64,000 nt of DNA. Origin: PNNG01 sp046291695 (lineage in GTDB: Bacteria; Bacteroidota; Bacteroidia; UBA7662). The number at the start of each line of letters is the position of its first letter. Positions within the stretch are counted from its first letter, which is position 1. The position numbers and the translations under genes are program-made. This document shows positions 25,959 to 34,177 of the stretch, piece by piece. The DNA lies in NCBI GenBank assembly GCA_046291695.1, contig JBKBSO010000012.1:1-64000 (forward strand), given 5' to 3'. A model generated the notes under the pieces. It searched no databases. It worked only from the letters and a program-made list of their open reading frames with translations, and had not been told where the DNA came from.

Positions 25959-26089
25959 AGCTCTTGTTAGGTTAACTAATCAACAAGATAAGACGAAAAA
26001 CTTTTCGATCACTAAAGAGCTAGCCCCACCTTATATTTTGCGAAATATTTGATTTGCCAGCATCCTTCCCGGAACTAAAATAAGCACAT
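25959..26089 (-). promoter_or_regulatory. Interval between wzc and the flippase, possible promoter
   Basis: A 131-base gene-free interval breaks the otherwise tight operon. On the minus strand a TTATCTTG box close to the flippase start weakly resembles the Bacteroidota -7 element TAnnTTTG. No hairpin terminator is evident. Confidence 0.25.
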
Positions 26090-28579
26090 TCACGGAAGTA
26101 TTTTTTTCCACCATTGCTTTTTAACCGTGACCTCTTCCTCATAGTATCCATACCCGTATCCATACCCGTATCCATATCCGTAGCCATAACCGTAACCATA
26201 ACCGTAGCCGTACGCTACTTCCATTTGATAATCATTCAGCACAATACAACCATTTGGAAACTGATTATTAACCCGAAGATTATCAATAAACTTAATTATA
26301 TCCCGTTTTGTATAATTCTGTCGCATCACATAAATGTTGGCATCGCTGTAACGCATCAACTCAAAGGCATCGGCAATAAGGGTTACTGGTGGAGTATCCA
26401 TCACAATGTAGTCGTAATGTTGTTTCAACCAGTCAATCAACTCCTCAAACTTCTTATCCAGGAGTAATTCCGAGGGGTTGGGCGGGATGGGCCCGGCCGC
26501 AATCAAATCGAGCGTGCCTTTACCCGTAGGCTGTATAATTTCTTGAATGCTGTGTTTGCCAATGAGGTAGGTGGTGAGGCCCGCATTGTTGGTGAGGCCA
26601 AAGTCGTTAAATATTTTGGGCTTGCGTAAATCTACCCCCAAGAGCACCACCTTTTTGCCACCCAGGGCCAATACCGAGGCCATATTAATGCTGATGAAGG
26701 TTTTGCCCTCGCCCGAAATGCTGGAGGTGATGGTCAGGCATTGTTTAGGTTCCCCTGGTTTTATGTATTGCAGATTAGTACGTAAAGCCCTAAAGGCTTC
26801 TGCCAAACTAGACTTTGGATGATCGAATACAACCGTATTAGAGGCCCTTTCATTATGACCAATAACACCTAAAACCGGTAATTTAGTAGCTTTTTCAATT
26901 TGTTCCCGATCAATTATTGATGTCTGTAGATAATCTCTAACCAGTATTACCGCTACAGGAATCAGCAAGCCCAATAATGCTCCTGATAAATAAATAAGTC
27001 CTTTGTTTGGGAATACTTGCTTTTCTCTTTTAGGACTATCTATTACCTGTGCATCTGGGAGCGTACTAGCCTGTGCGATTCCGGCTTCAGCCCTTTTTTC
27101 AAGCAAAAAGAGATAAAGATTCTCGTTCAACTTAAACTCCCTTGTTATATTTGTTAAATCTCTCTCCGTTGATGGTAAGCCTTTCAACAATAATTCTGTT
27201 TCCCCTATGCGTTGCTCGTAATCTTCAATTATAAAATTAGAACTCTTAATAATATTCAACACATTTTGCTTCAACGCTTCGCGAGCCGAACCAATGCGGC
27301 TTTCTACTTGCTCTAAAAATGGATTATTCTCCTTGTTGCCAATCCCCTGCGCATCTCTATCAGCTGTTAATTCGGCTAGTTTGTTAATCAAATTTACCAA
27401 CACCGGGTCTTGTATGCCTACAACAGACGGTGAAACAACCTGGTTGAATGCCCTTGGTTCATTAATATATTCAAGAAGGTACTGATAATATTTGTGTCTT
27501 GTTTTTTGAACTGCCAATTCTTTATCAAGATTTTCGAGTCTATTAAATATGGTTATTCCTTCTGTACTTAAATTTATGGTTCTATTCTTAGAGCGAAAAA
27601 GTTCAAGCTTTTCCTCTGTTATGCTCAATGAGTCGGTTATTACTCTTAACTGCTGGTCAATAAATAGTATTGTGTTAACTGCTGTTTGGTTTTTTTGATT
27701 AAGTCCTTGAGAAATATATTCTTCTGAAAGCCTTTCCAAGAACGCTCTTTCCCGTTCTTCGTTTTCTCCTTCCACATTAATGTATAAAATGCTAGAAAGC
27801 TTGTTAATTGCCTTAATTTCAACTTTTCCAAAATAGGATTTCGTCAATTCTTTCAAACTATTAAACTCTATCCTATATCTTTTAGAAACCTGCTCTTTTT
27901 CAGACGCCTCTGTTGAATACAGCCCGGCCTTAAAGATCGTATCTTTAACTACCTTAAATTTATAATAAGGCGTTACTATATCCTGTCCAACCTTATGTGT
28001 GGTGGTTGAAACTTTTATTTTTAATCCTTCTTGAATGACATCTTGAGTAACAGGGTCAATTAAAGTCGATTTAGCTAAATCCGGTGTAAGCTTAAATGTT
28101 GATTCATCAACAAACTCTATTTCAAAATCAGCCTCAGCTAATTGAAGATGATTAGAGTCGACCAAAACTTTAAACGGCAATTGTTTACCATAGACTATAG
28201 ATTCTTTGACGAATCCAACACTAAAATAGGTCACGCCAAAATCGAGCTTTCTTAAAGTCGCCTCAGTAAGCGAATACGACTTTAAAATACCTATTTCATT
28301 TTCCAGGTTTCCTTGCCCACCTAAAAGTAAACTAGACCCTAAAAATGCATCCATCCCTCCCGTTTGTGCCCTCGCATTAGCTGCTGACTTTACTATAATT
28401 GTAGTGTTTAACAAATATCTTGGCTGTGCATATCTGTTGAATACGAATGCAAAAAAAAGTCCAAACACAACAGAAACAACTAACCAAGGCCAATAATGTA
28501 AAAGTTTAAATAAATAAACTTTTATATCGATCTGATTACTTTCTTGATTATTCTCCAAGCCCATTCTATTCTCTTGCAC
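26090..28579 (-). CDS. wzc: Wzc-like polysaccharide co-polymerase / tyrosine kinase (copy 1)
   Basis: This 829-residue protein has an N-terminal Wzz domain between transmembrane helices near residues 31-49 and 529-547, with a periplasmic coiled coil around 300-490. A cytoplasmic BY-kinase domain follows: Walker A SSISGEGKT at 619-627, Walker A' VVLLGVDLRKP at 644-654 and Walker B YIVMDTPP at 724-731. The tail is an unusual run of 11 Tyr-Gly pairs and then Tyr-Tyr-Glu (13 tyrosines), presumably the autophosphorylation cluster. It controls chain length and export with the Wza protein encoded six bases upstream. A second copy lies at 34801-37242. Confidence 0.95.
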   Translation of the reverse strand: MQENRMGLENNQESNQIDIKVYLFKLLHYWPWLVVSVVFGLFFAFVFNRYAQPRYLLNTTIIVKSAANARAQTGGMDAFLGSSLLLGGQGNLENEIGILKSYSLTEATLRKLDFGVTYFSVGFVKESIVYGKQLPFKVLVDSNHLQLAEADFEIEFVDESTFKLTPDLAKSTLIDPVTQDVIQEGLKIKVSTTTHKVGQDIVTPYYKFKVVKDTIFKAGLYSTEASEKEQVSKRYRIEFNSLKELTKSYFGKVEIKAINKLSSILYINVEGENEERERAFLERLSEEYISQGLNQKNQTAVNTILFIDQQLRVITDSLSITEEKLELFRSKNRTINLSTEGITIFNRLENLDKELAVQKTRHKYYQYLLEYINEPRAFNQVVSPSVVGIQDPVLVNLINKLAELTADRDAQGIGNKENNPFLEQVESRIGSAREALKQNVLNIIKSSNFIIEDYEQRIGETELLLKGLPSTERDLTNITREFKLNENLYLFLLEKRAEAGIAQASTLPDAQVIDSPKREKQVFPNKGLIYLSGALLGLLIPVAVILVRDYLQTSIIDREQIEKATKLPVLGVIGHNERASNTVVFDHPKSSLAEAFRALRTNLQYIKPGEPKQCLTITSSISGEGKTFISINMASVLALGGKKVVLLGVDLRKPKIFNDFGLTNNAGLTTYLIGKHSIQEIIQPTGKGTLDLIAAGPIPPNPSELLLDKKFEELIDWLKQHYDYIVMDTPPVTLIADAFELMRYSDANIYVMRQNYTKRDIIKFIDNLRVNNQFPNGCIVLNDYQMEVAYGYGYGYGYGYGYGYGYGYGYGYYEEEVTVKKQWWKKILP

Positions 28580-28585
28580 GACAAT

Positions 28586-29398
28586 TTAATTTAATTGATT
28601 GTAAAGAAGAACTGTATTAACTAATAGTGAAATGGAAAGCACTATAGTTTGTAGCGTTTGTTGAGCTGTTAGTCCAGTGCCATACTCCCTAGCCTTAAGC
28701 GGCTGAACATAAATTACATCATTAGGCCGAATAAAATAATAGGGCGATTTTATTATGTCTTGACTTGTTAAATCTAATGAAACAATCTGAGCCCCATCAG
28801 GCATTTGTCGAATTAATTGCACATTATGTCTATTTGCTACCAGTCTTAAGTCACCAGCCTGAGCTATAGCTTCAAAGATCGTAAGGCGGTTTTGTAAAAC
28901 GGTGAATTTGCCGGGTCTTGCTACCTCACCTAGAACAGCATAACGAATTCCTCCAATTTGAACATTCACATATGCGCCATTTAAAAATTTATCAACTTCT
29001 GTTTGAATTACATGTGTGATTTGGTCTATGGTTTTTCCTCGAACATATACTTTTCCAATTACAGGAATATTTACATGTCCTGAATCATCAACCGTATAGC
29101 CTATCATAAAAAAAGGATCGCCTGATTGTATTCCACCACCTCCTCCCCCGAGAATAGGGTTTATATTTCCATAGAGGTTAAATAAATCGTTCACTTTTGC
29201 GTCAACACTTTTTATAGTGATTCTAAGAACATCATTATATTGAACAAAATATTCGGGTATTTTGGAATAGGCTATAAATATTGAGTCTTTTTGCTCTTGA
29301 CTCTGCAAATAAATATAGTCCTTGTTCCGGACGCAGCTGCTCCCGGCCAAAAGTAAAATGGCAGCCAGGAAGCTTAAGACATGACTTCTTTTAAGCAT
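28586..29398 (-). CDS. wza: Wza-like outer-membrane polysaccharide export lipoprotein
   Basis: The 270-residue lipoprotein has a signal peptide ending in LLLAGSSC with Cys22 as the lipidated residue. A polysaccharide export domain follows (YNDVLRITIKSV), with SLBB-like parts (VNIPVIGKVYVRGKT, RYAVLGEVARPGKFTVLQN). A Gly-rich loop of seven consecutive glycines lies near residues 83-90. The hydrophobic C-terminal segment (TIVLSISLLVNTVLLY) differs from E. coli Wza and is common in Bacteroidota homologues. It forms the export channel with Wzc. The start overlaps the rmlB end by eight bases. Confidence 0.93.
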   Translation of the reverse strand: MLKRSHVLSFLAAILLLAGSSCVRNKDYIYLQSQEQKDSIFIAYSKIPEYFVQYNDVLRITIKSVDAKVNDLFNLYGNINPILGGGGGGIQSGDPFFMIGYTVDDSGHVNIPVIGKVYVRGKTIDQITHVIQTEVDKFLNGAYVNVQIGGIRYAVLGEVARPGKFTVLQNRLTIFEAIAQAGDLRLVANRHNVQLIRQMPDGAQIVSLDLTSQDIIKSPYYFIRPNDVIYVQPLKAREYGTGLTAQQTLQTIVLSISLLVNTVLLYNQLN

Positions 29399-30401
29399 GT
29401 TTAAAAAGATTTAAGTAGTAATCTACCGTGGTACTCAAATATTCGTCGAACTTTTGTTTGGGTTCCCAGTTGAGCTCGTCGCGGAGGCGGGAGGCGTCGA
29501 TGGCGTAGCGGAGGTCGTGGCCTTTGCGGTCGGTAACATAGGTGATGAGGCTTTCGGATTCGCCGGTTTGGCGGCCGAGTTTATGGTCCATAATGCGGCA
29601 GAGCTTTTGCACGAGCTCTATGTTTTTCCATTCGTTGTTGCCGCCAACGTTGTAGGTGCGGCCGTTGTGGCCACCTTGCCAAATGGCCTCCATGGCACTT
29701 ACGTGGTCGCCTACAAAGAGCCAGTCGCGTATGTTTTCGCCTTTGCCGTACACCGGGATGGGTTTTCGGTGCAATATACTATTAATTACTACGGGAATAA
29801 GCTTTTCGGGGTATTGATTTGGGCCGTAATTGTTGGAGCAGTTACTGATAACCACCGGCAGGCCGTAGGTTTCGTGGTAAGCGCGCACAAAATGGTCGCT
29901 GCTGGCCTTGGAGGCCGAATAAGGCGAACGCGGATCGTAGGGGGTGTCTTCGGTGAAGTAACCCTCGGGGCCCAGGCTGCCGTACACCTCATCGGTGCTG
30001 ATGTGGTAAAAGAGGTATTTGTTGCGGTCGGCATGCTCGCCCCAGGCCTTTACTGCGGCATTGAGCAAGGTTACGGTGCCCACCACATTGGTAGTTACAA
30101 ATTCCATGGGGTTTTCGATGGAGCGGTCTACGTGGCTTTCGGCGGCCAGGTGCATCACGCCGTCGATTGCATAGGTATCAAACAGCTGCTTGATGAGGTT
30201 AGTATCACAGATGTCGCCCTGCACAAAGGTAAAGTTTGGCTTGCCATTGATGGGGTCTAAATTTTTAAGATCCCCTGCGTAGGTCAGCTTATCCAGCACA
30301 ATGATGCGGTAATCTGGATAGTTGTTAACGAAGTGGATGGCGGCGTGGGAGCCGATGAAGCCGGCGGCGCCGGTGAGGAGGATGTTGCGTTTGAAGGACA
30401 T
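29391..30401 (-). CDS. rmlB: dTDP-glucose 4,6-dehydratase
   Basis: This 336-residue SDR enzyme makes dTDP-4-keto-6-deoxyglucose. It has GAAGFIG at residues 11-17, the catalytic Thr136-Asp137-Glu138 triad in HISTDEVYG, and Tyr161/Lys165 in SPYSASKASSDH. SNNYGPNQYPEKLIP and RDWLFVGDH complete the RmlB signature. No rmlA, rmlC or rmlD is seen nearby, so the product is probably used by the VioA-like aminotransferase rather than for rhamnose, although these genes may lie elsewhere. It is the first gene of the tight minus-strand operon; upstream lies the repeat array with the assembly gap. Confidence 0.97.
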   Translation of the reverse strand: MSFKRNILLTGAAGFIGSHAAIHFVNNYPDYRIIVLDKLTYAGDLKNLDPINGKPNFTFVQGDICDTNLIKQLFDTYAIDGVMHLAAESHVDRSIENPMEFVTTNVVGTVTLLNAAVKAWGEHADRNKYLFYHISTDEVYGSLGPEGYFTEDTPYDPRSPYSASKASSDHFVRAYHETYGLPVVISNCSNNYGPNQYPEKLIPVVINSILHRKPIPVYGKGENIRDWLFVGDHVSAMEAIWQGGHNGRTYNVGGNNEWKNIELVQKLCRIMDHKLGRQTGESESLITYVTDRKGHDLRYAIDASRLRDELNWEPKQKFDEYLSTTVDYYLNLFKHA

Positions 30402-30430
30402 GATACTTGGGAAGTTTACCGCGGTTTTTT

Positions 30431-30830
30431 TTCACCACAGATTACGCGGATTACACAGATGCTTTTTGCAGCCGACAGCTAAGTAGCGAAACGAACAACT
30501 GCTGTGCNNNNNNNNNNNNNNNNNNNNNNNNNNNNNNNNNNNNNNNNNNNNNNNNNNNNNNNNNNNNNNNNNNNNNNNNNNNNNNNNNNNNNNNNNNNNN
30601 NNNNGCTTTTTTGGATTATAGATCGCTTTTGCTTCGCAACGCTGGATTACACAGATGCTTTCACCACAGATTACGCGGATTACACAGATGCTTTTTGCAG
30701 CCGACAGCTAAGTAGCGAAACGAACAACTGCTGTGCGATTGATTTGCTTTTTTGGATTATAGATCGCTTTTGCTTCGCAACGCTGGATTACACAGATGCT
30801 TTCACCACAGATTACGCGGATTACCGGGAT
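30431..30830 (+). repeat. Tandem repeat array, 141-base unit, with assembly gap
   Basis: A unit that starts TTCACCACAGATTACGCGGA and ends with GCTTTTGCTTCGCAACGC occurs at 30431 (interrupted by 97 Ns at 30508-30604), at 30660, and as a partial head at 30801. The last two starts are 141 bases apart. Comparing the copies shows only nine bases are needed to bridge the gap in one unit, so the N run is probably a collapsed array. Reverse-oriented members of the family lie at 31431-31737. Confidence 0.85.
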
Positions 30831-30938
30831 TTTTACCACAGATCCTTAGACCCCGACTAGGGAGTCAGGGTTAGGTGGATTACACGGAAGAATCGGTGCG
30901 TTTGGCGCAAAGATTTGCAAAAACTAGCTCTTTTGAGG

Positions 30939-30966
30939 TTTGACTACTAAAAGGAACGTAACTTTT
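30939..30966 (+). promoter_or_regulatory. Candidate promoter of the GxxExxY gene
   Basis: TTTG at 30939-30942 and TAACTTTT at 30959-30966 approximate the Bacteroidota -33 (TTTG) and -7 (TAnnTTTG) boxes and lie just before the start at 30983. The spacing (16 bases) is slightly short. Confidence 0.35.
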
Positions 30967-30982
30967 CTAAAAATTTAAACTC

Positions 30983-31381
30983 ATGGACAAAAAAGAACTC
31001 AATCGAATTGGTTACAGCATTGTTGGTGCTGCCATGGAAGTGCATAAACGTTTAGGTCCAGGTTTATTGGAAAGTTTGTACCAAAAAGCCATGGAAATCG
31101 AATTAAAAGAACGAAATCATACTGTTGCATCGGAAGTGCAAATTCCTGTGCTATACAAGGATCAAATCATTGCTAATGAATTGCGCTTGGACCTTCTCAT
31201 TGATGATGCTGTCATTATCGAACTTAAAGCAGTTAATGAAGTTCATCCTAAAATGCATGCCCAATTGCTGACGTATTTAAAACTTACTGATTTGCGTTTG
31301 GGCTACCTTATCAATTTTCATGAAGCCAACTTATTAGATGGCATACATCGCATGGTCAATCGCCTCGACAAAGCCGCTTGA
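30983..31381 (+). CDS. GxxExxY family protein, PD-(D/E)XK nuclease-like
   Basis: The 132-residue protein contains the naming motif of the family, Gly27-x-x-Glu30-x-x-Tyr33 in GPGLLESLY. The core of a PD-(D/E)XK nuclease follows: Asp70 in LRLDLLIDD and Glu80-x-Lys82 in VIIELKAV, plus the later QLLTYLK helix. The biological role is unknown. The gene is on the plus strand, opposite to its neighbours, and is bracketed by repeat arrays of one family in inverted orientation (30431-30830 and 31431-31737). I recall that such genes are often found near dispersed ATTACACGGATTA-type repeats in other phyla, but could not check this. The nuclease residues are intact. Confidence 0.9.
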   Translation: MDKKELNRIGYSIVGAAMEVHKRLGPGLLESLYQKAMEIELKERNHTVASEVQIPVLYKDQIIANELRLDLLIDDAVIIELKAVNEVHPKMHAQLLTYLKLTDLRLGYLINFHEANLLDGIHRMVNRLDKAA

Positions 31382-31430
31382 GCCTCCTATAGGTTAATAA
31401 CCGGCCATACTTGCTTCACAAGTAAGATCT

Positions 31431-31737
31431 GCGTAATCCAGCGTTGCGAAGCAAAAGCGTGCTAATATAAAACTCTAGTAATTTGCACTGAAGCTTAAAG
31501 TTTTGCTTCCACTGTTTAGGTTTGGTACAGCTTCTGCGTAATCCGTGTAATCTGCGGTAAAAACCCAGCGGTGCAACCGCCCTTGCGAAGCAAGCAATTC
31601 CGCGTAATCCAGCGTTGCGAAGCAAAAGCGTGCTAATATAAAACTCTAGTAATTTGCACTGAAGCTTAAAGTTTTGCTTCCACTGTTTAGGTTTGGTACA
31701 GCTTCTGCGTAATCCGTGTAATCTGCGGTAAAAACCC
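31431..31737 (-). repeat. Two direct copies of a 136-base repeat, inverted relative to 30431-30830
   Basis: Nearly identical copies lie at 31431-31566 and 31602-31737, 171 bases apart. On the minus strand each starts ACCGCAGATTACACGGATTA and ends GCTTTTGCTTCGCAACGC, the same head and tail as the 141-base unit on the other side of the GxxExxY gene, with a different middle of about 70 bases. A short remnant (CTTGCGAAGCAAG) sits between the copies. Confidence 0.85.
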
Positions 31738-31750
31738 TCTGCGGTGAAAT

Positions 31751-32278
31751 TCAAGCGCTCCACAGCACAATATGCGCCTCCCCCTCAAAATCATACCCCA
31801 GCCCCGCCTTATCGGGCAGCTGAATGCTGTACCGAATTTTGCGTTTGATGAGCGCTTCGGCTTTGAGGACGAGCTGTTCGAGGTAGGGCATGTCGAGGTG
31901 GCCCACCAGGCGCAGATCGATGATGCCGGAGTCGAGGCCCTGGGCGTAGTCGCCCACCACCACGGCCAGCTCGAGGTTGCCGATGCGGCTCAATACGTTT
32001 TCGATGATTTGATCGAAGCCGAGGTATTTCGACACCAGGCTTTTGATGTCGTTAAATATCGGGTGTTTGGTATTGGCTTTGTATAAGATGGTATTGCCGG
32101 CCGGCTCGGTTTCGAGCAGTCCGGCTTCTGACAGGCGGTTGAGCTCCACGCGCACAGCATTGGTGCTCTCGCCGTATTCGTCGGCAAGTGAACGCAAATA
32201 AGCCCGGTTGCTTTGGTTCGAGAAGAACTTGAGCAGGAGCTTGATGCGGGTTTTGGATGTGATTAAAGTCTCTAACAC
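31751..32278 (-). CDS. Winged-helix (ArsR-like) transcription regulator with C-terminal domain
   Basis: The 175-residue protein has an N-terminal winged helix-turn-helix (residues 1-75; RAYLRSLADEYGESTNAVRV and LNRLSEAGLLETEPAGNT). A C-terminal part near residues 98-175 (NLELAVVVGDYAQGLDSGIID) resembles a nucleotidyltransferase-like fold seen in MarR/ArsR-type regulators of polysaccharide loci in Bacteroidota. It may regulate galE or the polysaccharide genes, but no operator was identified. It lies between two copies of the long repeat family and starts only a few bases from one of them. Confidence 0.78.
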   Translation of the reverse strand: MLETLITSKTRIKLLLKFFSNQSNRAYLRSLADEYGESTNAVRVELNRLSEAGLLETEPAGNTILYKANTKHPIFNDIKSLVSKYLGFDQIIENVLSRIGNLELAVVVGDYAQGLDSGIIDLRLVGHLDMPYLEQLVLKAEALIKRKIRYSIQLPDKAGLGYDFEGEAHIVLWSA

Positions 32279-32307
32279 TTTTTTACCACGGATTACTGGT
32301 TTTTTTT

Positions 32308-32505
32308 ACCACAGATTTCGCGGATTACACGGATGCTTTTTGCGTTTGACAATCAAATTGCACTATGAGCGACTGCTGTGCGGTTGAATGGCATTTTTCG
32401 ATTTTGGCTCGCTTTTGCTTCGCAACACTGGATTAAACGGTTTTTTTTGCGGCAGATGCAGCTGCTTTCTGCGTAATCTGGGTAATCTGCGATGAAGCAT
32501 TCCGG
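32308..32505 (+). repeat. Diverged copy of the long repeat, running into galE
   Basis: The head ACCACAGATTTCGCGGATTA at about 32310, CGACTGCTGTGCGG in the middle and GCTTTTGCTTCGCAACACTGG near 32411 match the 141-base unit with many substitutions. Reverse-oriented head sequence (CTGCGTAATCTGGGTAATC) continues to about 32492, so the 3' end and stop codon of galE are part of the repeat. Confidence 0.75.
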
Positions 32506-33527
32506 AGTTGCCATTGCCAGGCGGTGCGCACCATGTCGTGCAGGGTGAAGCGCGGGTGCCAGTGCAGCAGTTCGTGGGCTTTGCGGTTGTCGGCGTACAT
32601 GCTTACGATATCGCCGGGGCGGTGTTCGAGTACCTTGTATGGCACCTGAATGCCATTTACCACTTCGAAAGCGGCATGCATTTCTTTTACGCTGATGCCT
32701 TCTCCGGTACCAATATTAATAACCTCATATCCCAGCTTGTTTTTGCGGGCCATGAGGTGTTCGAGTGCTTTGAGGTGTACTTCAGCCAGGTCGCACACAT
32801 GGATGTAGTCGCGTACGCAAGTGCCATCCGGGGTTGGGTAATCATCGCCCCAAATACGTAAAAACGGATGCTGTCCGGCGGCGGTTTGCGCCATATAGGG
32901 CAACAAGTTGGAAGGCACCCCGCGTGGAAACTCCCCAATTTCGGCAGAAGGGTGGGCGCCAACGGGATTAAAAAAGCGTAGCGTCATGGCCTGCAGGCGG
33001 TGCGTGCCCACAAAATCGCGGATGATTTGTTCGCCTATGGCCTTGGTTTTGCCGTAGGGCGACATTGGGTTAATCGGGTGGCTTTCGTTTACCGGCAGTT
33101 GTTCGGGTTCGCCATACACGGTGCAGGTGCTGCTGAAGACGAGGTAATGTACATCGAATTTGTTACAGCAGTGCAGCAGCTGCAGCAGGCTCATGAGGTT
33201 GTTGGCGTAATACTTCAGGGGCTGCTCAACCGATTCGGCCACCGATTTGTAGGCCGCCATGTGGATGACGCCGGCAAAGGGGCCTTCTTCGAGGAAGAGC
33301 TGCTCCAGTGACTGTCGGTCGCACACATCAATCACATAATTACGCGGTTTGATGCCGGTAATGCGGGCGATGCGATCGGCCACATCGGGCTGGGAGTTGC
33401 TGTGGTTATCGGCACTCACCACCGTGTAGCCGGCTTGTTGCAGGGCCACGATGGCGTGAGAGCCGAGGTAGCCCATGCCACCCGTGATTAGGATTTTTGA
33501 ATTTGAGATTTGCAATTTGGAATTCAT
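32433..33527 (-). CDS. galE: UDP-glucose 4-epimerase
   Basis: This enzyme interconverts UDP-glucose and UDP-galactose (or the N-acetyl forms). The 364 residues show GGMGYLG at 16-22, Ser133 in FSSTCTVYG and Tyr158/Lys162 in SPYGKTK, aligned with E. coli Ser124, Tyr149 and Lys153. The protein is about 25-30 residues longer than usual. An extra N-terminus (MNSKLQISNSK) and an extra C-terminus (SSQITQITQKAAASAAKK) are encoded by the intergenic repeat families on each side. The ends differ from the core and look acquired. It could supply UDP-galactose-type sugars for the polysaccharide locus. Confidence 0.95.
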   Translation of the reverse strand: MNSKLQISNSKILITGGMGYLGSHAIVALQQAGYTVVSADNHSNSQPDVADRIARITGIKPRNYVIDVCDRQSLEQLFLEEGPFAGVIHMAAYKSVAESVEQPLKYYANNLMSLLQLLHCCNKFDVHYLVFSSTCTVYGEPEQLPVNESHPINPMSPYGKTKAIGEQIIRDFVGTHRLQAMTLRFFNPVGAHPSAEIGEFPRGVPSNLLPYMAQTAAGQHPFLRIWGDDYPTPDGTCVRDYIHVCDLAEVHLKALEHLMARKNKLGYEVINIGTGEGISVKEMHAAFEVVNGIQVPYKVLEHRPGDIVSMYADNRKAHELLHWHPRFTLHDMVRTAWQWQLRNASSQITQITQKAAASAAKKTV

Positions 33528-33781
33528 TCCTCAGGCTAAAGCCTTCGGATTTGAGATTTGCGATTTGAAATTCATTCCTCAGGCTAAAGCCTTCGGATTT
33601 GGAATTCTTGGCCTCGCGGCCATTTGTATTACTTCGGGCTAAAGCCCTCAGAATTTGAAATTTGCGATTTGAAATTGATTCCTCAGGCTGGCGCCTTCGG
33701 AACGCTATATTGGATTGCAGTTATGTATATGGTCTCGGGCGGCGTTAGCCGACCCTAATTTCAAATTGCAAATAGCAAATT
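33528..33781. repeat. Hairpin-plus-AT-tract repeats upstream of galE
   Basis: Four units of an alternating pattern occur: a hairpin such as CTCAGGCTAAAGCCTTCGG or TTCGGGCTAAAGCCCTCAG followed by AT-rich TTTGAGATTTGCGATTTGAA. The first AT tract extends into galE as its first eleven codons. Related units lie near 34470 and 37832. Confidence 0.75.
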
Positions 33782-34177
33782 CTAGGCGGTTCGTTTGAAT
33801 TTGGAGCCCGTGTGTTCGGCTCTTTGGAGGTAAATGATAAAAGCCGTAATCTGATCGCTGAGGCTTTTCGATTGCTCATTATAGCTTTCGAAATCCCGTT
33901 CAGCCAAGTAGCCCCTTGCAAATGCCTGATGAATCTGCGAGCGGGTTTCGTCGTTTGAGCCGCGGGCAATGGTTAGAAAATTGATTAGCTCTTTATTCCC
34001 ACCTCTTCCGAAACCTTCGGCGATATTGTCCATTACCGACCCTGAAGACGCGCGGATTTGATCTTTTAGGCGAAAATCCCTTGAAAATCCTTCTAACTCT
34101 GTGAAGCTTAGAATTTCCTTATGCAGATTTCGAGCCTCTTGCCAGATAGGCATGTCTTCAAAATACCTAAACGTCAT
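33782..34177 (-). CDS. Four-helix-bundle protein (S23/IVS type)
   Basis: The 131-residue protein has the family hallmarks YFEDMPIWQEARNLHKEI, a FRLKDQIRASSGSVMDNIAE segment, EGFGRGGNKELINFLTIARG and SLSDQITAFIIYLQRAE. This is the second complete member in the window (the other is at 810-1175; a truncated one is at 37626). The function of the family is unknown. Its C-terminus (GSKFKRTA) ends against an AT-rich repeat tract, and another lies beyond its start at about 34230. Confidence 0.85.
   Translation of the reverse strand: MTFRYFEDMPIWQEARNLHKEILSFTELEGFSRDFRLKDQIRASSGSVMDNIAEGFGRGGNKELINFLTIARGSNDETRSQIHQAFARGYLAERDFESYNEQSKSLSDQITAFIIYLQRAEHTGSKFKRTA

Noticed and set aside
26114..26467. 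Valine/isoleucine-rich frame opposite wzc
   Set aside because: It is the complement of the Tyr-Gly codon repeat, which yields hydrophobic residues by chance.
29454..30260. 268-codon frame opposite rmlB
   Set aside because: Antisense shadow of a well-conserved gene; no independent motifs.
31416..31763. 115-codon frame
   Set aside because: Lies within the two 136-base repeats and duplicates its own sequence; a repeat artefact.
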